Of a stretch of DNA of 64,000 bases, positions 17,162 through 26,525 are shown piece by piece. Position numbers and translations under genes: made by a program. Location: contig CANJPY010000013.1 in assembly GCA_947476255.1 (NCBI GenBank), positions 1 through 64,000 on the forward strand, given 5' to 3'. Under the pieces are notes generated by a model. That model searched no databases, was not told where the DNA came from, and was given only the letters and a program-made list of their open reading frames with translations. Within the stretch, counting starts at the first letter, position 1. The number at the start of each line of letters is the position of its first letter. The stretch comes from Chthoniobacteraceae bacterium. Lineage in GTDB: Bacteria; Verrucomicrobiota; Verrucomicrobiia; Chthoniobacterales; Chthoniobacteraceae.

Positions 17162-19716
17162 CGTACGTTTGGAGGGGCCTGACGAAAACTCAGGCGCTGG
17201 GTTGAGGAGAGGACGTTGCCGTTGGCGCCTGACTTGGGAGTCACAAAGGCCATTGTCCGCCACTGGGGCGCGCGCGCGGTGAGACTCTGTATGGTGACGG
17301 CGCCGGGGTCCATCCACAGGCCATTCTCGTCGGTTTGCATGGTGCCGGACTCAAAGTCGAGAACGAGTCTGAGGACGTCGTATCCGACGCGCATGGAAAG
17401 AAAATTGTTCTGAGCTTCCAGCAGGTCGCTGAGTGCGGTTACAAGGTCGCGCGCCGTTGTAGCTCCAATTTGTGCCACAACTCCGGGCCGCGGTGGTTCT
17501 TCGAGGCGCAGGCGCGCGAGATCAACCTGCGAGATAGCAACCTGCATGGCAGAGCGCCGGAGCTCGAAGTTTAATTGGCAGAGCTCAATGATCCGAAGGG
17601 TATTGCGAAGGCTTTGATCGATTCTGTCTTCAAACAGCATGTACTCTCGTCTGGCCTGCTGGTATTCAATCAGCGCCTGGCGGTAATTGTTCCGCTCAGC
17701 GAGCCTCGAGAGCGGCGTGTCAAATTTGAGGCCAGCGCGCAGAATGCCGGTGCGGCCATCAAATCGCGCTGCATTATTGTTCAGGGTGCCGACTCCGGCT
17801 GAGGCGCTAAAATCAAGGCCGCTTTGCAGTGCATCAGCGTAATATCCAATCTTGCGCCAGGAATCCACAAGGCGCGCCCGGGCATTCATCCAGTCCAGAC
17901 GGTTCTCTTTGGCGATCGAAAGCGCTTGCTGTTCACTGAGTTTGACAGGAGGCAGTGTTGCTGTTTCCAGCCTTACAGCTGTTTGGTTCAGTGAAACCGC
18001 CAGAAGCAGGCCGGACATGTCAGCCGAGATATCCACGATCTCAGTGCGCGCTGCCTCATATTCGTTGGCTTCCGCGAAAGCAGGAAATGCTTCAAGCCGT
18101 TCTGTTAGCTTTTTAAATTCCTCTTCGTTTTGGAAGCACCTTCGAGTCGCTGTAGTTTTTCTCACTTCAAGATCCGCTGGACTTAGCGCCGATGCCTCAA
18201 CGCCAAGGTCCATGGCGCTGACGCTCTGAGAAAGTTCTTCAAGCTGCCTTTTGCGGGTGGGTAGTTCTTTTTCTAAAAGCACTCCGTCCGCCCTTGCTCC
18301 CGACAATATATGGCCAAGAGAGGGCGCAAACTTTAAAAGAGCCTCGCGAGTCGCCAGAAGGTCCTTGGTCTCCTTGGTTTGATTCCTATCACGCAGTCGA
18401 TTTTGAACGACGGTTAAGCGACGGTCCAAGGCGGTGATTTCCGGATTCGCAATGCTAAATTTATCCAAAAGAGGGTCTGCCACCTTCACGGTGAGATCGG
18501 GCGGAAGCCCGAGGTCGACCTTGAACGCATCAACACGCGCTTGATAGCCGGCTTTTGCTGAGAGTAAATCGCTCTGACCGTTGAACAGGGCAAGGCGTGC
18601 CTGATCAACCTGCAAACGACTGCTGATTCTACCGGCATCAAAGGCGGCAGAGAGTTGGTCCATGCTTTCGCGCAAGCGGGCCAAATTAGCTTCCTGGTTT
18701 TTGATGCGCTGGGTTTCCTCGAGCAGCCCCATATAGCCGCCCGCGGCTGGTGCTCCGGTGCGTGATGCGGGCGAGCCCGCTACAATGCCGAGTCCCGACG
18801 CGCCCACTGCACCTGAGCGCGCCGGCCCTTCTCCTGAATTCCGGCCTGCTGCAATCCGAACATAGTATCCAAGCTGGAATTGCTGCATCTGACGGACGTT
18901 GGCCAGCAGCGTGCGCTCAGCCTGCGTAAGTTGTTCGAGCGCTCTATCTTTGCCTCCAAGTCTCAAGAGCGGTTGCACCAAACTGAAGTTCAAAAGCGTT
19001 CCTGCGGAGTCTGTGATTTGATGGGCTTTAAAGTCCCAGACGAAGGAATTCGCGAAGCTCACCAGCAAATCAGCCCCAGTCGATGTCATCCACCGCACGC
19101 TGCCATCCGTCAGAATATTGAGGCGATGTTGTGGCTTGGCATCGGCGGACACCCCGCCAGCGTATTTTGCATCCGCCTCCGCTTTCGCGGTTTCGCCAAG
19201 AGCGAACTTCGGAGACAGTTGGTAGCGTTCGAAGGTGACATCCAGCGCACAAAGGTACAAATCTTCGCGTTCCTTTTGAAAATCTCGAGAGTTCCGAATT
19301 CCCAAATTGATCGCAGATGCGAGGTCCAATTTTACACTTCCATCCTTGTCCTTGGGAAGCATCTCGCGCCAAGCCTCTGATTGTATGGCAGCGGGCTCGC
19401 CCCTCTGATTCCAACTGGCCGCCCCTTTGCGTCCGTCTACCTTTAACATCAAGGAATGGGCAACAGGATCATCTGGGGGCATCGGAGGCTGATCCGAGTC
19501 AAAGGGATCATAAAAGCGAGAATCCGGAACCGGTTCAATCCTCCCTCCTTCGCGCAACTCGATCTGCTCGGGAAGCATTGCCGCTTTTGCAGAAATGGCC
19601 GCATACGCCTCCCTGTCCGCTTTCTGGTGGTACAAGGCACGAGAGCAGCCCCAACAGGCCGCGAAAATGCTCGCGGCGCCGAGAAAGAGGGGCACGTTCC
19701 TTGGGGAGAACTTCAC
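17158..19716 (-). CDS. TolC-family outer membrane efflux protein, double length
   Basis: This outer membrane channel protein has about 852 residues from the GTG at 19716, roughly twice the usual TolC length. GTG is preferred because GAGGGTAGG precedes it by a few bases; a TTG at 19740 is the alternative. A signal sequence with a cysteine (LGAASIFAACWGCSRA) suggests export and perhaps lipidation. Two long helical outer-membrane-efflux regions are visible. One is around the QPLLRLGGKDRALEQLTQAE stretch, the other in the C-terminal third (ERNNYRQALIEYQQARREY through ATTARDLVTALSDLLEAQNN). A Gly/Ala-rich linker lies between parts of the first. It heads the TolC-MacA-MacB unit, 107 bases behind secA. 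Confidence 0.85.
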   Translation of the reverse strand: MKFSPRNVPLFLGAASIFAACWGCSRALYHQKADREAYAAISAKAAMLPEQIELREGGRIEPVPDSRFYDPFDSDQPPMPPDDPVAHSLMLKVDGRKGAASWNQRGEPAAIQSEAWREMLPKDKDGSVKLDLASAINLGIRNSRDFQKEREDLYLCALDVTFERYQLSPKFALGETAKAEADAKYAGGVSADAKPQHRLNILTDGSVRWMTSTGADLLVSFANSFVWDFKAHQITDSAGTLLNFSLVQPLLRLGGKDRALEQLTQAERTLLANVRQMQQFQLGYYVRIAAGRNSGEGPARSGAVGASGLGIVAGSPASRTGAPAAGGYMGLLEETQRIKNQEANLARLRESMDQLSAAFDAGRISSRLQVDQARLALFNGQSDLLSAKAGYQARVDAFKVDLGLPPDLTVKVADPLLDKFSIANPEITALDRRLTVVQNRLRDRNQTKETKDLLATREALLKFAPSLGHILSGARADGVLLEKELPTRKRQLEELSQSVSAMDLGVEASALSPADLEVRKTTATRRCFQNEEEFKKLTERLEAFPAFAEANEYEAARTEIVDISADMSGLLLAVSLNQTAVRLETATLPPVKLSEQQALSIAKENRLDWMNARARLVDSWRKIGYYADALQSGLDFSASAGVGTLNNNAARFDGRTGILRAGLKFDTPLSRLAERNNYRQALIEYQQARREYMLFEDRIDQSLRNTLRIIELCQLNFELRRSAMQVAISQVDLARLRLEEPPRPGVVAQIGATTARDLVTALSDLLEAQNNFLSMRVGYDVLRLVLDFESGTMQTDENGLWMDPGAVTIQSLTARAPQWRTMAFVTPKSGANGNVLSSTQRLSFRQAPPNVR

Positions 19717-19768
19717 CGAAAGCCTACCCTCGGCAGGCAAAAACCTTAGAAACTTGTTTGACGCAATA

Positions 19769-19785
19769 CCCCCTTCTGAAGGGGG
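19769..19785 (-). terminator. Short GC hairpin between secA and the TolC-like gene
   Basis: CCCCCTT and AAGGGGG form a perfect seven-base stem around a three-base loop in the 107-base gap after secA. No T run follows on the minus strand, so it would be a weak or factor-dependent terminator, or an attenuator that lowers expression of the efflux genes relative to secA. Confidence 0.35.
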
Positions 19786-19847
19786 CCTGGGACGGTTTTA
19801 CCCCGCAAGCAGATACGGCGATATTTGTTTTGCGCACCCGCAGGCTG

Positions 19848-22820
19848 TCACGCGGTTTTTCCGCAGCAACTTTTGAATTTCCGACCGCTTCCGCATGGAC
19901 AAGGATCGTTCCTGCCCACTTGGGTTGGCGAAGGCGCTGGATGGGATCTGGCGGCCAGAATGGCGTCCAAAGAAGGTTCTGACTGCTGAAGTCTCGGGAC
20001 TTCCCGCGTTTCGGTGATGCCCCCAGACTCGTCCGGCGCTTGCAGAAACTGGGGAAGATTCGCAAGGAACTGCTCAAAGGCCATTAAGTTGGAGGCCGAG
20101 CGGAAAAGATTATGCAAGATCTCCGAGTTGATGTTCGCCATCAGAACCTCGAACATGTCGTAAGCCTCGGTCTTGAATTCCACAAGCGGGTCCTTTTGCC
20201 CGTAAGCCCTGAGATAGACACCTTCGCGCAGTGCGTCCATCCCGTACAAATGTTCCTGCCAGAGACGGTCGATGGCATTGAGAAGAACCATGCGTTCCGT
20301 ATTTTTGAGGGCTTCCGGCTCTTCATGCGCCGACTTGAGCGCGTAGGCGGCGCGCAATTTTTCCGCGAGGAAATCGGAAACTTCCCCAGCTGTCCCTTCC
20401 TGAAATGGACCTTCTTCCATTGTCAGCGCCAGAGGACAGGTCACATTGATCCAGTGCAAGAGTGCCTCGGGTTCGCGCGGACCGTCGGGAGGGAGAAACT
20501 CGAGGACCTTTGCTGGGATTGTTTCTTCAATGACTTCCTCCAACATCTGATGCGGGTCTTCGGTGTTGATCGCATCATTGCGCCAACCGTAGATGACCTC
20601 GCGCTGCTTGTTCATCACATCGTCAAATTCGAGGGATCGCTTCCGCTGCAGGTAATTGCGTTGTTCGACCCGTTTTTGCGCCGTCTCCACGGATTTGTTG
20701 AGCCACGGGTGTTCTAGGGACTCGCCCTCTTGCAACCCGAATCGCTCCATCATTCGTGTCATACGATCCGCAGCGCCGAAGTTGCGCATGAGGTCGTCCT
20801 CGAAGGAAACAAAGAATCTCGAAAGCCCCGGATCTCCCTGTCTGGCACAACGGCCGCGCAGCTGGCGGTCAATACGGCGTGATTCATGACGTTCAGTTCC
20901 AATTACATACAGGCCGCCCAGCTCACGGACTCCGTCTGCGAGTTTGATGTCCGTACCACGGCCGGCCATGTTTGTGGAAATCGTCACAGCGCCTTTTTGA
21001 CCAGCTCGAGAAACAATTTCGGCTTCCTGCTGATGGTATTTTGCATTGAGGACGGCGTGCGGAATCTTTTCGCGCTTGAGCATGCGGGAGAGCACCTCGC
21101 TTTGCTCCACGCTGACCGTTCCAACAAGAACAGGCTGCCCCTTGGTGTGGGCATCGCGGATTTCGTTGATAACGGCGGCAAATTTCTCGCGTCGTGTTTT
21201 ATAAATCAGGTCGTTGAGATCCTTGCGGATGCACGGTCTGTTTGTGGGAGCCACCGCCACATCGAGCTTGTAAACATCGTGGAATTCGTTCGCTTCCGTT
21301 TCAGCGGTGCCTGTCATCCCTGCGAGTTTCTTATACAGGCGGAAGTAGTTCTGGATCGTAATGGTTGCGAGCGTCTGGGTCTCCCGGTCAATCGTCACAC
21401 CTTCTTTCGCTTCAACGGCGCCGTGCAACCCATCACTCCAACGGCGACCGGGCATCTTTCGGCCAGTAAACTCGTCAACGATGATGACCTTTCCTTCTTC
21501 CACGACGTAGTTCACGTCCTTTTCGTAAATGCAATAGGCCCGGAGTAGTTGCGTGATGTTGTGAATCCTTTCGGACTGATGATCCATGTGCGCCTGGCGA
21601 TTGGACTTCTGCTCGGCCTTTTCCGCCGGCGTAAGAGACGTGTTTTGATCGATCTCGGCGAACTGCGTCATCAGGTCGGGGAGCACGAAGGCGTCGGGAT
21701 CCCCAGGGCTCATGAAGTTCCGGCCCATGTCGGTGAGATCGGTTTCGTGCGCGCGCTCGTCAATCGTGAAAAACAGTTCTTCCTTAACGGCAAAGAGTTC
21801 TTCCTTGTGTGTATCGGTTGCGAAATACAGTTCCGCCTTGTCGAGTGCCCTGCGCTTCTCCGCGTCCTCCATAGAGCGCATGAGGCCCTTGTTTCGAGGT
21901 TGACCAAGTTTAATTTTGAAAAGCAGCCTGCCGTATTCTTCCTGCTTGCTGGCCTTCCATAGTTCGTCCGCTTCACTTGCCAGCCTGTTACAGAGCATCG
22001 CCTGTTTCCGGACCAGATCGTCGACCATCGGCTTATATTTGTCGAATTGGTGCGTCGAAACCGTCGCTGGTCCTGAGATGATGAGCGGTGTGCGGGCTTC
22101 ATCAATGAGGATAGAATCAACCTCGTCAACGATTGCGAACGCGTGTCCCCGCTGCACCTGTTGCTCCTTCGAAGAGGCCATCCCGTTGTCGCGCAGGTAA
22201 TCAAAGCCAAACTCCGAGTTCATCCCGTAAGTGATGTCGCAGTAGTACTGTTCCCGGCGGTAGTCCGAGGACTGGTCGTGCTGGATGATCCCAGTGCTCA
22301 GCCCGAGGAAGCCATAAATCTGGCGCATCCATTCCGCATCGCGCCGCGCAAGGTAGTCGTTGGTTGTCACCAAATGCGAACCGAGTCCGCTGAGGCCATT
22401 GAGAAAGAGGGGCAGCGTTGCTACGAGTGTTTTACCTTCTCCCGTGGCCATTTCCACGATCATTCCACGGTGAAGGCAAATGCCCCCGATCAACTGCACG
22501 TCAAAATGAACCATCTCCCAGCGGACCTCGTGGTCGCATGCGATGAACGTGTGTTTACGCTCTGTGAGGCGCCTGGCGGCGTTTTTGACCGCGGCAAAAG
22601 CCTCGGGGAGCAACTCATCAAGCATGCGCTGCCGGTCCGCTGGCTGCGATTCTTCCCGCAGCTTGGTTTTCCAACCGTCCACCATGGAGCGGAGTTCTTC
22701 ATCACTGAGGCGTTGAAACTCCAACTCCAACTGATTGATGCGATCCACTGTTGGCCGCAATGTCTTGAGCATGCGGGTGTTTTTGGAGCCGATCACCTTC
22801 TTTAGAAGCCACTGGATCAT
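19848..22820 (-). CDS. secA: Preprotein translocase ATPase SecA
   Basis: This motor of the Sec pathway pushes unfolded proteins through SecYEG using ATP. The 990-residue protein has all landmarks: Walker A ATGEGKTLVATLPLFL, the Walker B region VDEVDSILIDEARTPLI, TNMAGRGTDIKL in the second helicase domain, and a helical scaffold region. It ends in the zinc-binding SEC-C motif CPCGSGRKFKSCCG that contacts SecB and ribosomes. It is longer than the E. coli protein because of an insert in the first half (about residues 290-400, including LADIGQ-type charged segments). It lies in a minus-strand run behind pyrE. Confidence 0.97.
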   Translation of the reverse strand: MIQWLLKKVIGSKNTRMLKTLRPTVDRINQLELEFQRLSDEELRSMVDGWKTKLREESQPADRQRMLDELLPEAFAAVKNAARRLTERKHTFIACDHEVRWEMVHFDVQLIGGICLHRGMIVEMATGEGKTLVATLPLFLNGLSGLGSHLVTTNDYLARRDAEWMRQIYGFLGLSTGIIQHDQSSDYRREQYYCDITYGMNSEFGFDYLRDNGMASSKEQQVQRGHAFAIVDEVDSILIDEARTPLIISGPATVSTHQFDKYKPMVDDLVRKQAMLCNRLASEADELWKASKQEEYGRLLFKIKLGQPRNKGLMRSMEDAEKRRALDKAELYFATDTHKEELFAVKEELFFTIDERAHETDLTDMGRNFMSPGDPDAFVLPDLMTQFAEIDQNTSLTPAEKAEQKSNRQAHMDHQSERIHNITQLLRAYCIYEKDVNYVVEEGKVIIVDEFTGRKMPGRRWSDGLHGAVEAKEGVTIDRETQTLATITIQNYFRLYKKLAGMTGTAETEANEFHDVYKLDVAVAPTNRPCIRKDLNDLIYKTRREKFAAVINEIRDAHTKGQPVLVGTVSVEQSEVLSRMLKREKIPHAVLNAKYHQQEAEIVSRAGQKGAVTISTNMAGRGTDIKLADGVRELGGLYVIGTERHESRRIDRQLRGRCARQGDPGLSRFFVSFEDDLMRNFGAADRMTRMMERFGLQEGESLEHPWLNKSVETAQKRVEQRNYLQRKRSLEFDDVMNKQREVIYGWRNDAINTEDPHQMLEEVIEETIPAKVLEFLPPDGPREPEALLHWINVTCPLALTMEEGPFQEGTAGEVSDFLAEKLRAAYALKSAHEEPEALKNTERMVLLNAIDRLWQEHLYGMDALREGVYLRAYGQKDPLVEFKTEAYDMFEVLMANINSEILHNLFRSASNLMAFEQFLANLPQFLQAPDESGGITETREVPRLQQSEPSLDAILAARSHPAPSPTQVGRNDPCPCGSGRKFKSCCGKTA

Positions 22821-22873
22821 GAGAAAAAGCGGCGCTTATGGCGCCTGTTAAGTTGAATGTTAAAATGAAAGGC

Positions 22874-23437
22874 CTACTTGCTGCCTGGTTTGATTGCTAG
22901 GGTGCCAGCGAGGTCTGGAGGGAGATTGTCTGCGGCAAAAGTCTCAACGTTGAGTTGCGTCAGACTGATGAACGGGCATCCAAACTCGGGCAACTGCCCG
23001 CCGCTGCGATCTACAATGGCGGCGACCGCCACAACCTCCCCGCCATGTTGTCGCACGATGTCGATGGTTTCCATGACGCGGCCGCCTCGCGTGACAACGT
23101 CCTCTGCTACGATAAACTTGTCCCCTTTGTGAATTTCAAAGCCCCTCCGCAAAACAAGGCGGTCATTTTCCTTCTCCGCAAAGATGTGGGGCAAGCCAAG
23201 GTGCCGTGCGACTTCGTGCCCCACAATGACGCCTCCCAAAGCGGGCGAAATCACGCGGTTGGCGCCGGTTGCGCGGGCTTTATCGGCGAGGCGTCCGCAC
23301 ACATCGGAAGCAAGCGATGTGTTTTGCAGCAGAAGGGCGCACTGGAAAAACTGGCGGCTGTGAAGTCCAGAGCGCAGAAGAAAGTGTCCTTCGAGCAGCG
23401 CTCCAGCCTTGCGGAAAAGATCTAGGATGTCGGACAT
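22874..23437 (-). CDS. pyrE: Orotate phosphoribosyltransferase
   Basis: This enzyme joins orotate to PRPP to make orotidine 5'-phosphate, the fifth step of UMP synthesis. Its 187 residues fit the short PyrE class. The PRPP-binding loop is clear (KFIVAEDVVTRGG, near residues 107-119), as is the ISPALGGVIVGHEVAR block and the flexible-loop segment HIFAEKEND. The gene sits 13 bases behind ridA and 53 bases before secA in one orientation. pyrD is also in this window, at 27.6 kb, but not in the same operon. Confidence 0.96.
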   Translation of the reverse strand: MSDILDLFRKAGALLEGHFLLRSGLHSRQFFQCALLLQNTSLASDVCGRLADKARATGANRVISPALGGVIVGHEVARHLGLPHIFAEKENDRLVLRRGFEIHKGDKFIVAEDVVTRGGRVMETIDIVRQHGGEVVAVAAIVDRSGGQLPEFGCPFISLTQLNVETFAADNLPPDLAGTLAIKPGSK

Positions 23438-23450
23438 GGCGGTTTAGAAA

Positions 23451-23828
23451 CTAGGAAACTGCGATGACTTCTATTTCTACCTCAGCCCCGCGCGGCAGGG
23501 CAACGACCTGAACGGTAGAACGAGCGGGAAAGGGGGCGTTGAAATAAGTGGCATAGATGGCGTTCATGTCTCCGAAGTGGGCGAGGTCCGTCATGAAAAC
23601 AGTGGCCTTCACAACGTGGGAGAAATTCATTCCATTGGCGCTGAGGACGCCTCTGATATTTTCAAGAACGCGCGTTGTTTGCTCCGCGACGCCCCCGGCA
23701 ACCAGCTCTCCTGAGGCTGGGTCTAGGGGAATCTGTCCCGCGCAATACAGCGTATTGCCGGCAGCGATGGCTTGGGAATACGGACCGACGGCTGCTGGGG
23801 CTTCAGATGAGGCGATCACTTTTCGCAT
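23451..23828 (-). CDS. ridA: RidA family protein (enamine/imine deaminase)
   Basis: RidA proteins hydrolyse reactive 2-aminoacrylate and related enamines formed by PLP enzymes. The 125-residue product begins MRKVIASSEAPAAVGPYSQA and has the family blocks GQIPLDPASGELV, VLENIRGVL, the pair ATVFMTDLAHFGDMN and the C-terminal substrate arginine region ARSTVQVVALPRGAEVEIE. ATG 23828 is chosen over a TTG at 23849 because the protein then starts at the usual place. It is followed closely by pyrE; an association of ridA with pyrimidine genes is also known in enterobacteria (beside pyrBI). Confidence 0.95.
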   Translation of the reverse strand: MRKVIASSEAPAAVGPYSQAIAAGNTLYCAGQIPLDPASGELVAGGVAEQTTRVLENIRGVLSANGMNFSHVVKATVFMTDLAHFGDMNAIYATYFNAPFPARSTVQVVALPRGAEVEIEVIAVS

Positions 23829-24036
23829 AGGAGTCGGACAACGTAGCAAGCTGGGCTCCAGTGTAAAGGCTGGTGCGCTTCATGGATGGTGATGGGCGAA
23901 GGGGGGGGTGTTCAAAAAATGGACAGTCATTGGGTTTTTGGTGCCGCTGTTCGGGCTGGTCGCGAATATTCATGTGCATTCATTCTTCAAAATAGTTGGC
24001 CCGGGGCTGCGACTCTGTTTCCATCCGGCCTGACGT

Positions 24037-25326
24037 ATGAAAATTGTGCTCGCTTACTCTGGGGGGCTTGACACCTCGGTGCTCCTCGCTTGGTTGAAAG
24101 AAACGTATCAGGCCGAAATTATCGCCTTCTGTGCTGATGTTGGTCAGGAGGAGGAACTTCATGGCTTGGAGGAAAAGGCTGCCCGCACAGGTGCATCCAA
24201 AATCTTCATCGACAACCTCTGCGAAGAGTTCGCAAGGGATTTCATTTTTCCGATGATCCAAGCCAATGCCATTTATGAGGGCCAGTATTTTCTGGGTACT
24301 TCCATTGCACGGCCCCTCATCGCCAAGCGGATGGTTGAGATCGCAAAAGCAGAAGGCGCGGATGCCGTGGGGCATGGTGCCACGGGCAAGGGGAATGATC
24401 AGGTTCGCTTTGAGTTAACGGCCGCTGCTCTGGCCCCGGAGCTCGAGGTCATCGCTCCGTGGAGGCAGGATCGCTTTCGTGAACAATTCCCCGGGCGCGC
24501 CGAAATGATTGCGTATTGCGAGGCGCGAGGCATTCCGGTGCAGGCAACGGCCAAAAAGCCGTATTCCATGGATCGCAACCTCCTTCATATCTCATTCGAA
24601 GCAGGAATTTTAGAGGACCCCTGGTATGATGCCTCCGCTCCAGAGGCCGCGGGAATGTATGTCTTGTCCGTCTCACCGGAGCAGGCGCCCGATCGGGCGG
24701 AGTACGTGCATCTCACCTTCGAAAAAGGAATTTGTACGGCTGTCGGACATGAAAGTCTGGGCGATATTTTGGCGCAGCTGGGTTATTCAGGGCCACAGAA
24801 GCTGGATGCTGAAGGCAACGTGGTGTTAACTCCCTACTGGGTGATGAAAGTCCTCAATCGGTTGGGCGGTAGGAATGGCATTGGCCGCGTGGACATGGTT
24901 GAAAACCGGTTTGTAGGAATGAAATCGCGCGGAGTATACGAAACGCCCGGTGGAGCCATCCTGCACTTCGGCCACCGGCAGATTGAATCGCTCACGATGG
25001 ACCGTGAAGTGATGCACTTGCGAGACGGGCTGATACCAAAGTATGCGTCGCTTGTGTACAACGGGTTTTGGTTCAGTCCGGAACGCGATGCCCTGCAGGC
25101 TTTAATTACCGAAAGCCAGCGTCATGTCAGCGGCGTCGTACGCCTCAAGCTATACAAGGGTAACGTGATGGCTGCGGGACGGAAATCTCCAGTGAGCCTC
25201 TACAATCCGCACATCGCAACCATGGAGGCCGACCCAACGAAAGCCTACAATCAGAACGATGCTTCGGGATTTATTTCCCTAAACGCCTTGAGGTTAAAAG
25301 TCGCGGCGCGGGTGCATGGAGTGTAG
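24037..25326 (+). CDS. argG: Argininosuccinate synthase
   Basis: This enzyme condenses citrulline and aspartate with ATP, the penultimate step of arginine synthesis. The 429-residue protein starts with the ATP-pyrophosphatase P-loop [12 protein letters not shown] (residues 5-16). It continues with [39 protein letters not shown], the [15 protein letters not shown] motif and [12 protein letters not shown]. It is single-copy and apparently monocistronic. The 190 bases upstream back onto ridA (divergent) and hold no clear promoter consensus. No argH is nearby. Confidence 0.97.
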   Translation: MKIVLAYSGGLDTSVLLAWLKETYQAEIIAFCADVGQEEELHGLEEKAARTGASKIFIDNLCEEFARDFIFPMIQANAIYEGQYFLGTSIARPLIAKRMVEIAKAEGADAVGHGATGKGNDQVRFELTAAALAPELEVIAPWRQDRFREQFPGRAEMIAYCEARGIPVQATAKKPYSMDRNLLHISFEAGILEDPWYDASAPEAAGMYVLSVSPEQAPDRAEYVHLTFEKGICTAVGHESLGDILAQLGYSGPQKLDAEGNVVLTPYWVMKVLNRLGGRNGIGRVDMVENRFVGMKSRGVYETPGGAILHFGHRQIESLTMDREVMHLRDGLIPKYASLVYNGFWFSPERDALQALITESQRHVSGVVRLKLYKGNVMAAGRKSPVSLYNPHIATMEADPTKAYNQNDASGFISLNALRLKVAARVHGV

Positions 25327-25418
25327 TCCGTGAAAGCGGCTGCATCACTGGCGTGTGGAAATATGCAGGGAGGTGAGCGCGGCATTCAGATAATGTCGCG
25401 CGTCTTTTCCCTCTGTTT

Positions 25419-25703
25419 TCAGGATGGACTTTGGGTTCGAACCGCAGCTTTCCGCTCCTCCGCGGAGGATTGAATGCCGCTGATTTCGCGAACGAGTTGT
25501 TGCTCGATTTGATGGGCTCCTTGAACATCTGCGCCCGCAAGGGCTTTGGTGATTTGTTCCCGCAGAAAAAGTTCCTTTTCAGCGATTTTGGCGCGGGATA
25601 AAGATTCAATCTCAGCTATTTGCGCCTTTTGGGAGGCTGTGAGGTTGGAGCTCGGAGATTGTTTTTCCAAGCGGGCCATGGCGAGTTCGTATGCGCTTTT
25701 CAT
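25419..25703 (-). CDS. Small conserved coiled-coil protein
   Basis: The 94-residue protein starts MKSAYELAMARLEKQSPSSN and is almost entirely helical, rich in A, E, K, Q and L, with heptad-like spacing (LTASQKAQIAEIESLSRAKI and onwards). There is no signal peptide, no cysteine cluster and no membrane helix. The N-terminal MKSAYELAM pattern is one I associate with hypothetical proteins of Verrucomicrobia and Planctomycetes, but no function is known. It lies alone on the minus strand between argG and the HAD gene. Confidence 0.7.
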   Translation of the reverse strand: MKSAYELAMARLEKQSPSSNLTASQKAQIAEIESLSRAKIAEKELFLREQITKALAGADVQGAHQIEQQLVREISGIQSSAEERKAAVRTQSPS

Positions 25704-25749
25704 AGGGAAGTTCGTGAAAAATTAAGCCTTCTGAGTCAATGTTGCACTG

Positions 25750-26523
25750 ATGATCCGATTACTCAGCACAGATTTTGACGGTACACTAGTCGATCACTTC
25801 GCTACCCCGCCAGTGGATCAGCAGCTTTTTTTGGCTTTGGCAGAACTCCGCTCCCGAGGCGTTTACTGGGCCATCAATACGGGGCGTGACCTGCATTTTG
25901 TAGATGATGGTCTCAGGGAGTTTCATTTTCCCATTGAGCCGGATTTTGTATTAACGGCGGAACGCGAGGTTTTCCAACGAGATACGGCTGGTCAATGGGT
26001 GGATTTTGGAGACTGGAACCGGCGGTGTTATTCTGACCATGACGCCTTGTTTGAGGCCGCATCCGGTTTTTTGGAGGACATCCGGCGTTTTTTGGACGAA
26101 ACAAAAAGTGAATGCGAGCCGATCTGGGAGGGTTCGCGCATGGTGGGGCTTGCCGCCAAATCAGAGGATGAGATGGATCGCATCTGCCTTTTCCTCGAGA
26201 AGGAACGCATGAAGGTTCCCGGATTTGCCTACATGAGAAATACCATTTGGGTGCGGTTTTGTCATGAGGCGTACAGTAAAGGGACGGCTTTGGGCGAGTT
26301 GGCGAGACTTCTTGATATTTCACGAGATGAGATATTTGCGGCGGGTGACCATTATAATGATCTGCCTATGTTGGATGGCATACACGCGCGGTGGGTGATG
26401 TGCCCGGATAATGCGGTCGAGTCCGTGAAAAAAACGGTGAATGCAGCCGGCGGTTATATTGCAAGGGCGCGGTGCAGTAGCGGGGTTGTCGAGGCGCTGT
26501 CTCACTTTGGAGCGCTTGGTTGA
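25750..26523 (+). CDS. HAD-superfamily phosphatase, Cof/type IIB
   Basis: This cytosolic phosphatase of 257 residues has the HAD motifs in order: motif I STDFDGTL with D8 and D10, motif II AINTGRD, the motif III lysine in the YSKGTALGELARLL stretch, and motif IV GDHYNDLPML. The type IIB cap lies between motifs II and III, as in sugar-phosphate and sucrose/mannosylglycerate-type phosphatases. It is separated by only two bases from a maltokinase-like gene. This suggests a job in sugar-phosphate or trehalose/glucan metabolism, although the substrate cannot be read from sequence. Confidence 0.85.
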   Translation: MIRLLSTDFDGTLVDHFATPPVDQQLFLALAELRSRGVYWAINTGRDLHFVDDGLREFHFPIEPDFVLTAEREVFQRDTAGQWVDFGDWNRRCYSDHDALFEAASGFLEDIRRFLDETKSECEPIWEGSRMVGLAAKSEDEMDRICLFLEKERMKVPGFAYMRNTIWVRFCHEAYSKGTALGELARLLDISRDEIFAAGDHYNDLPMLDGIHARWVMCPDNAVESVKKTVNAAGGYIARARCSSGVVEALSHFGALG

Positions 26524-26525
26524 AA

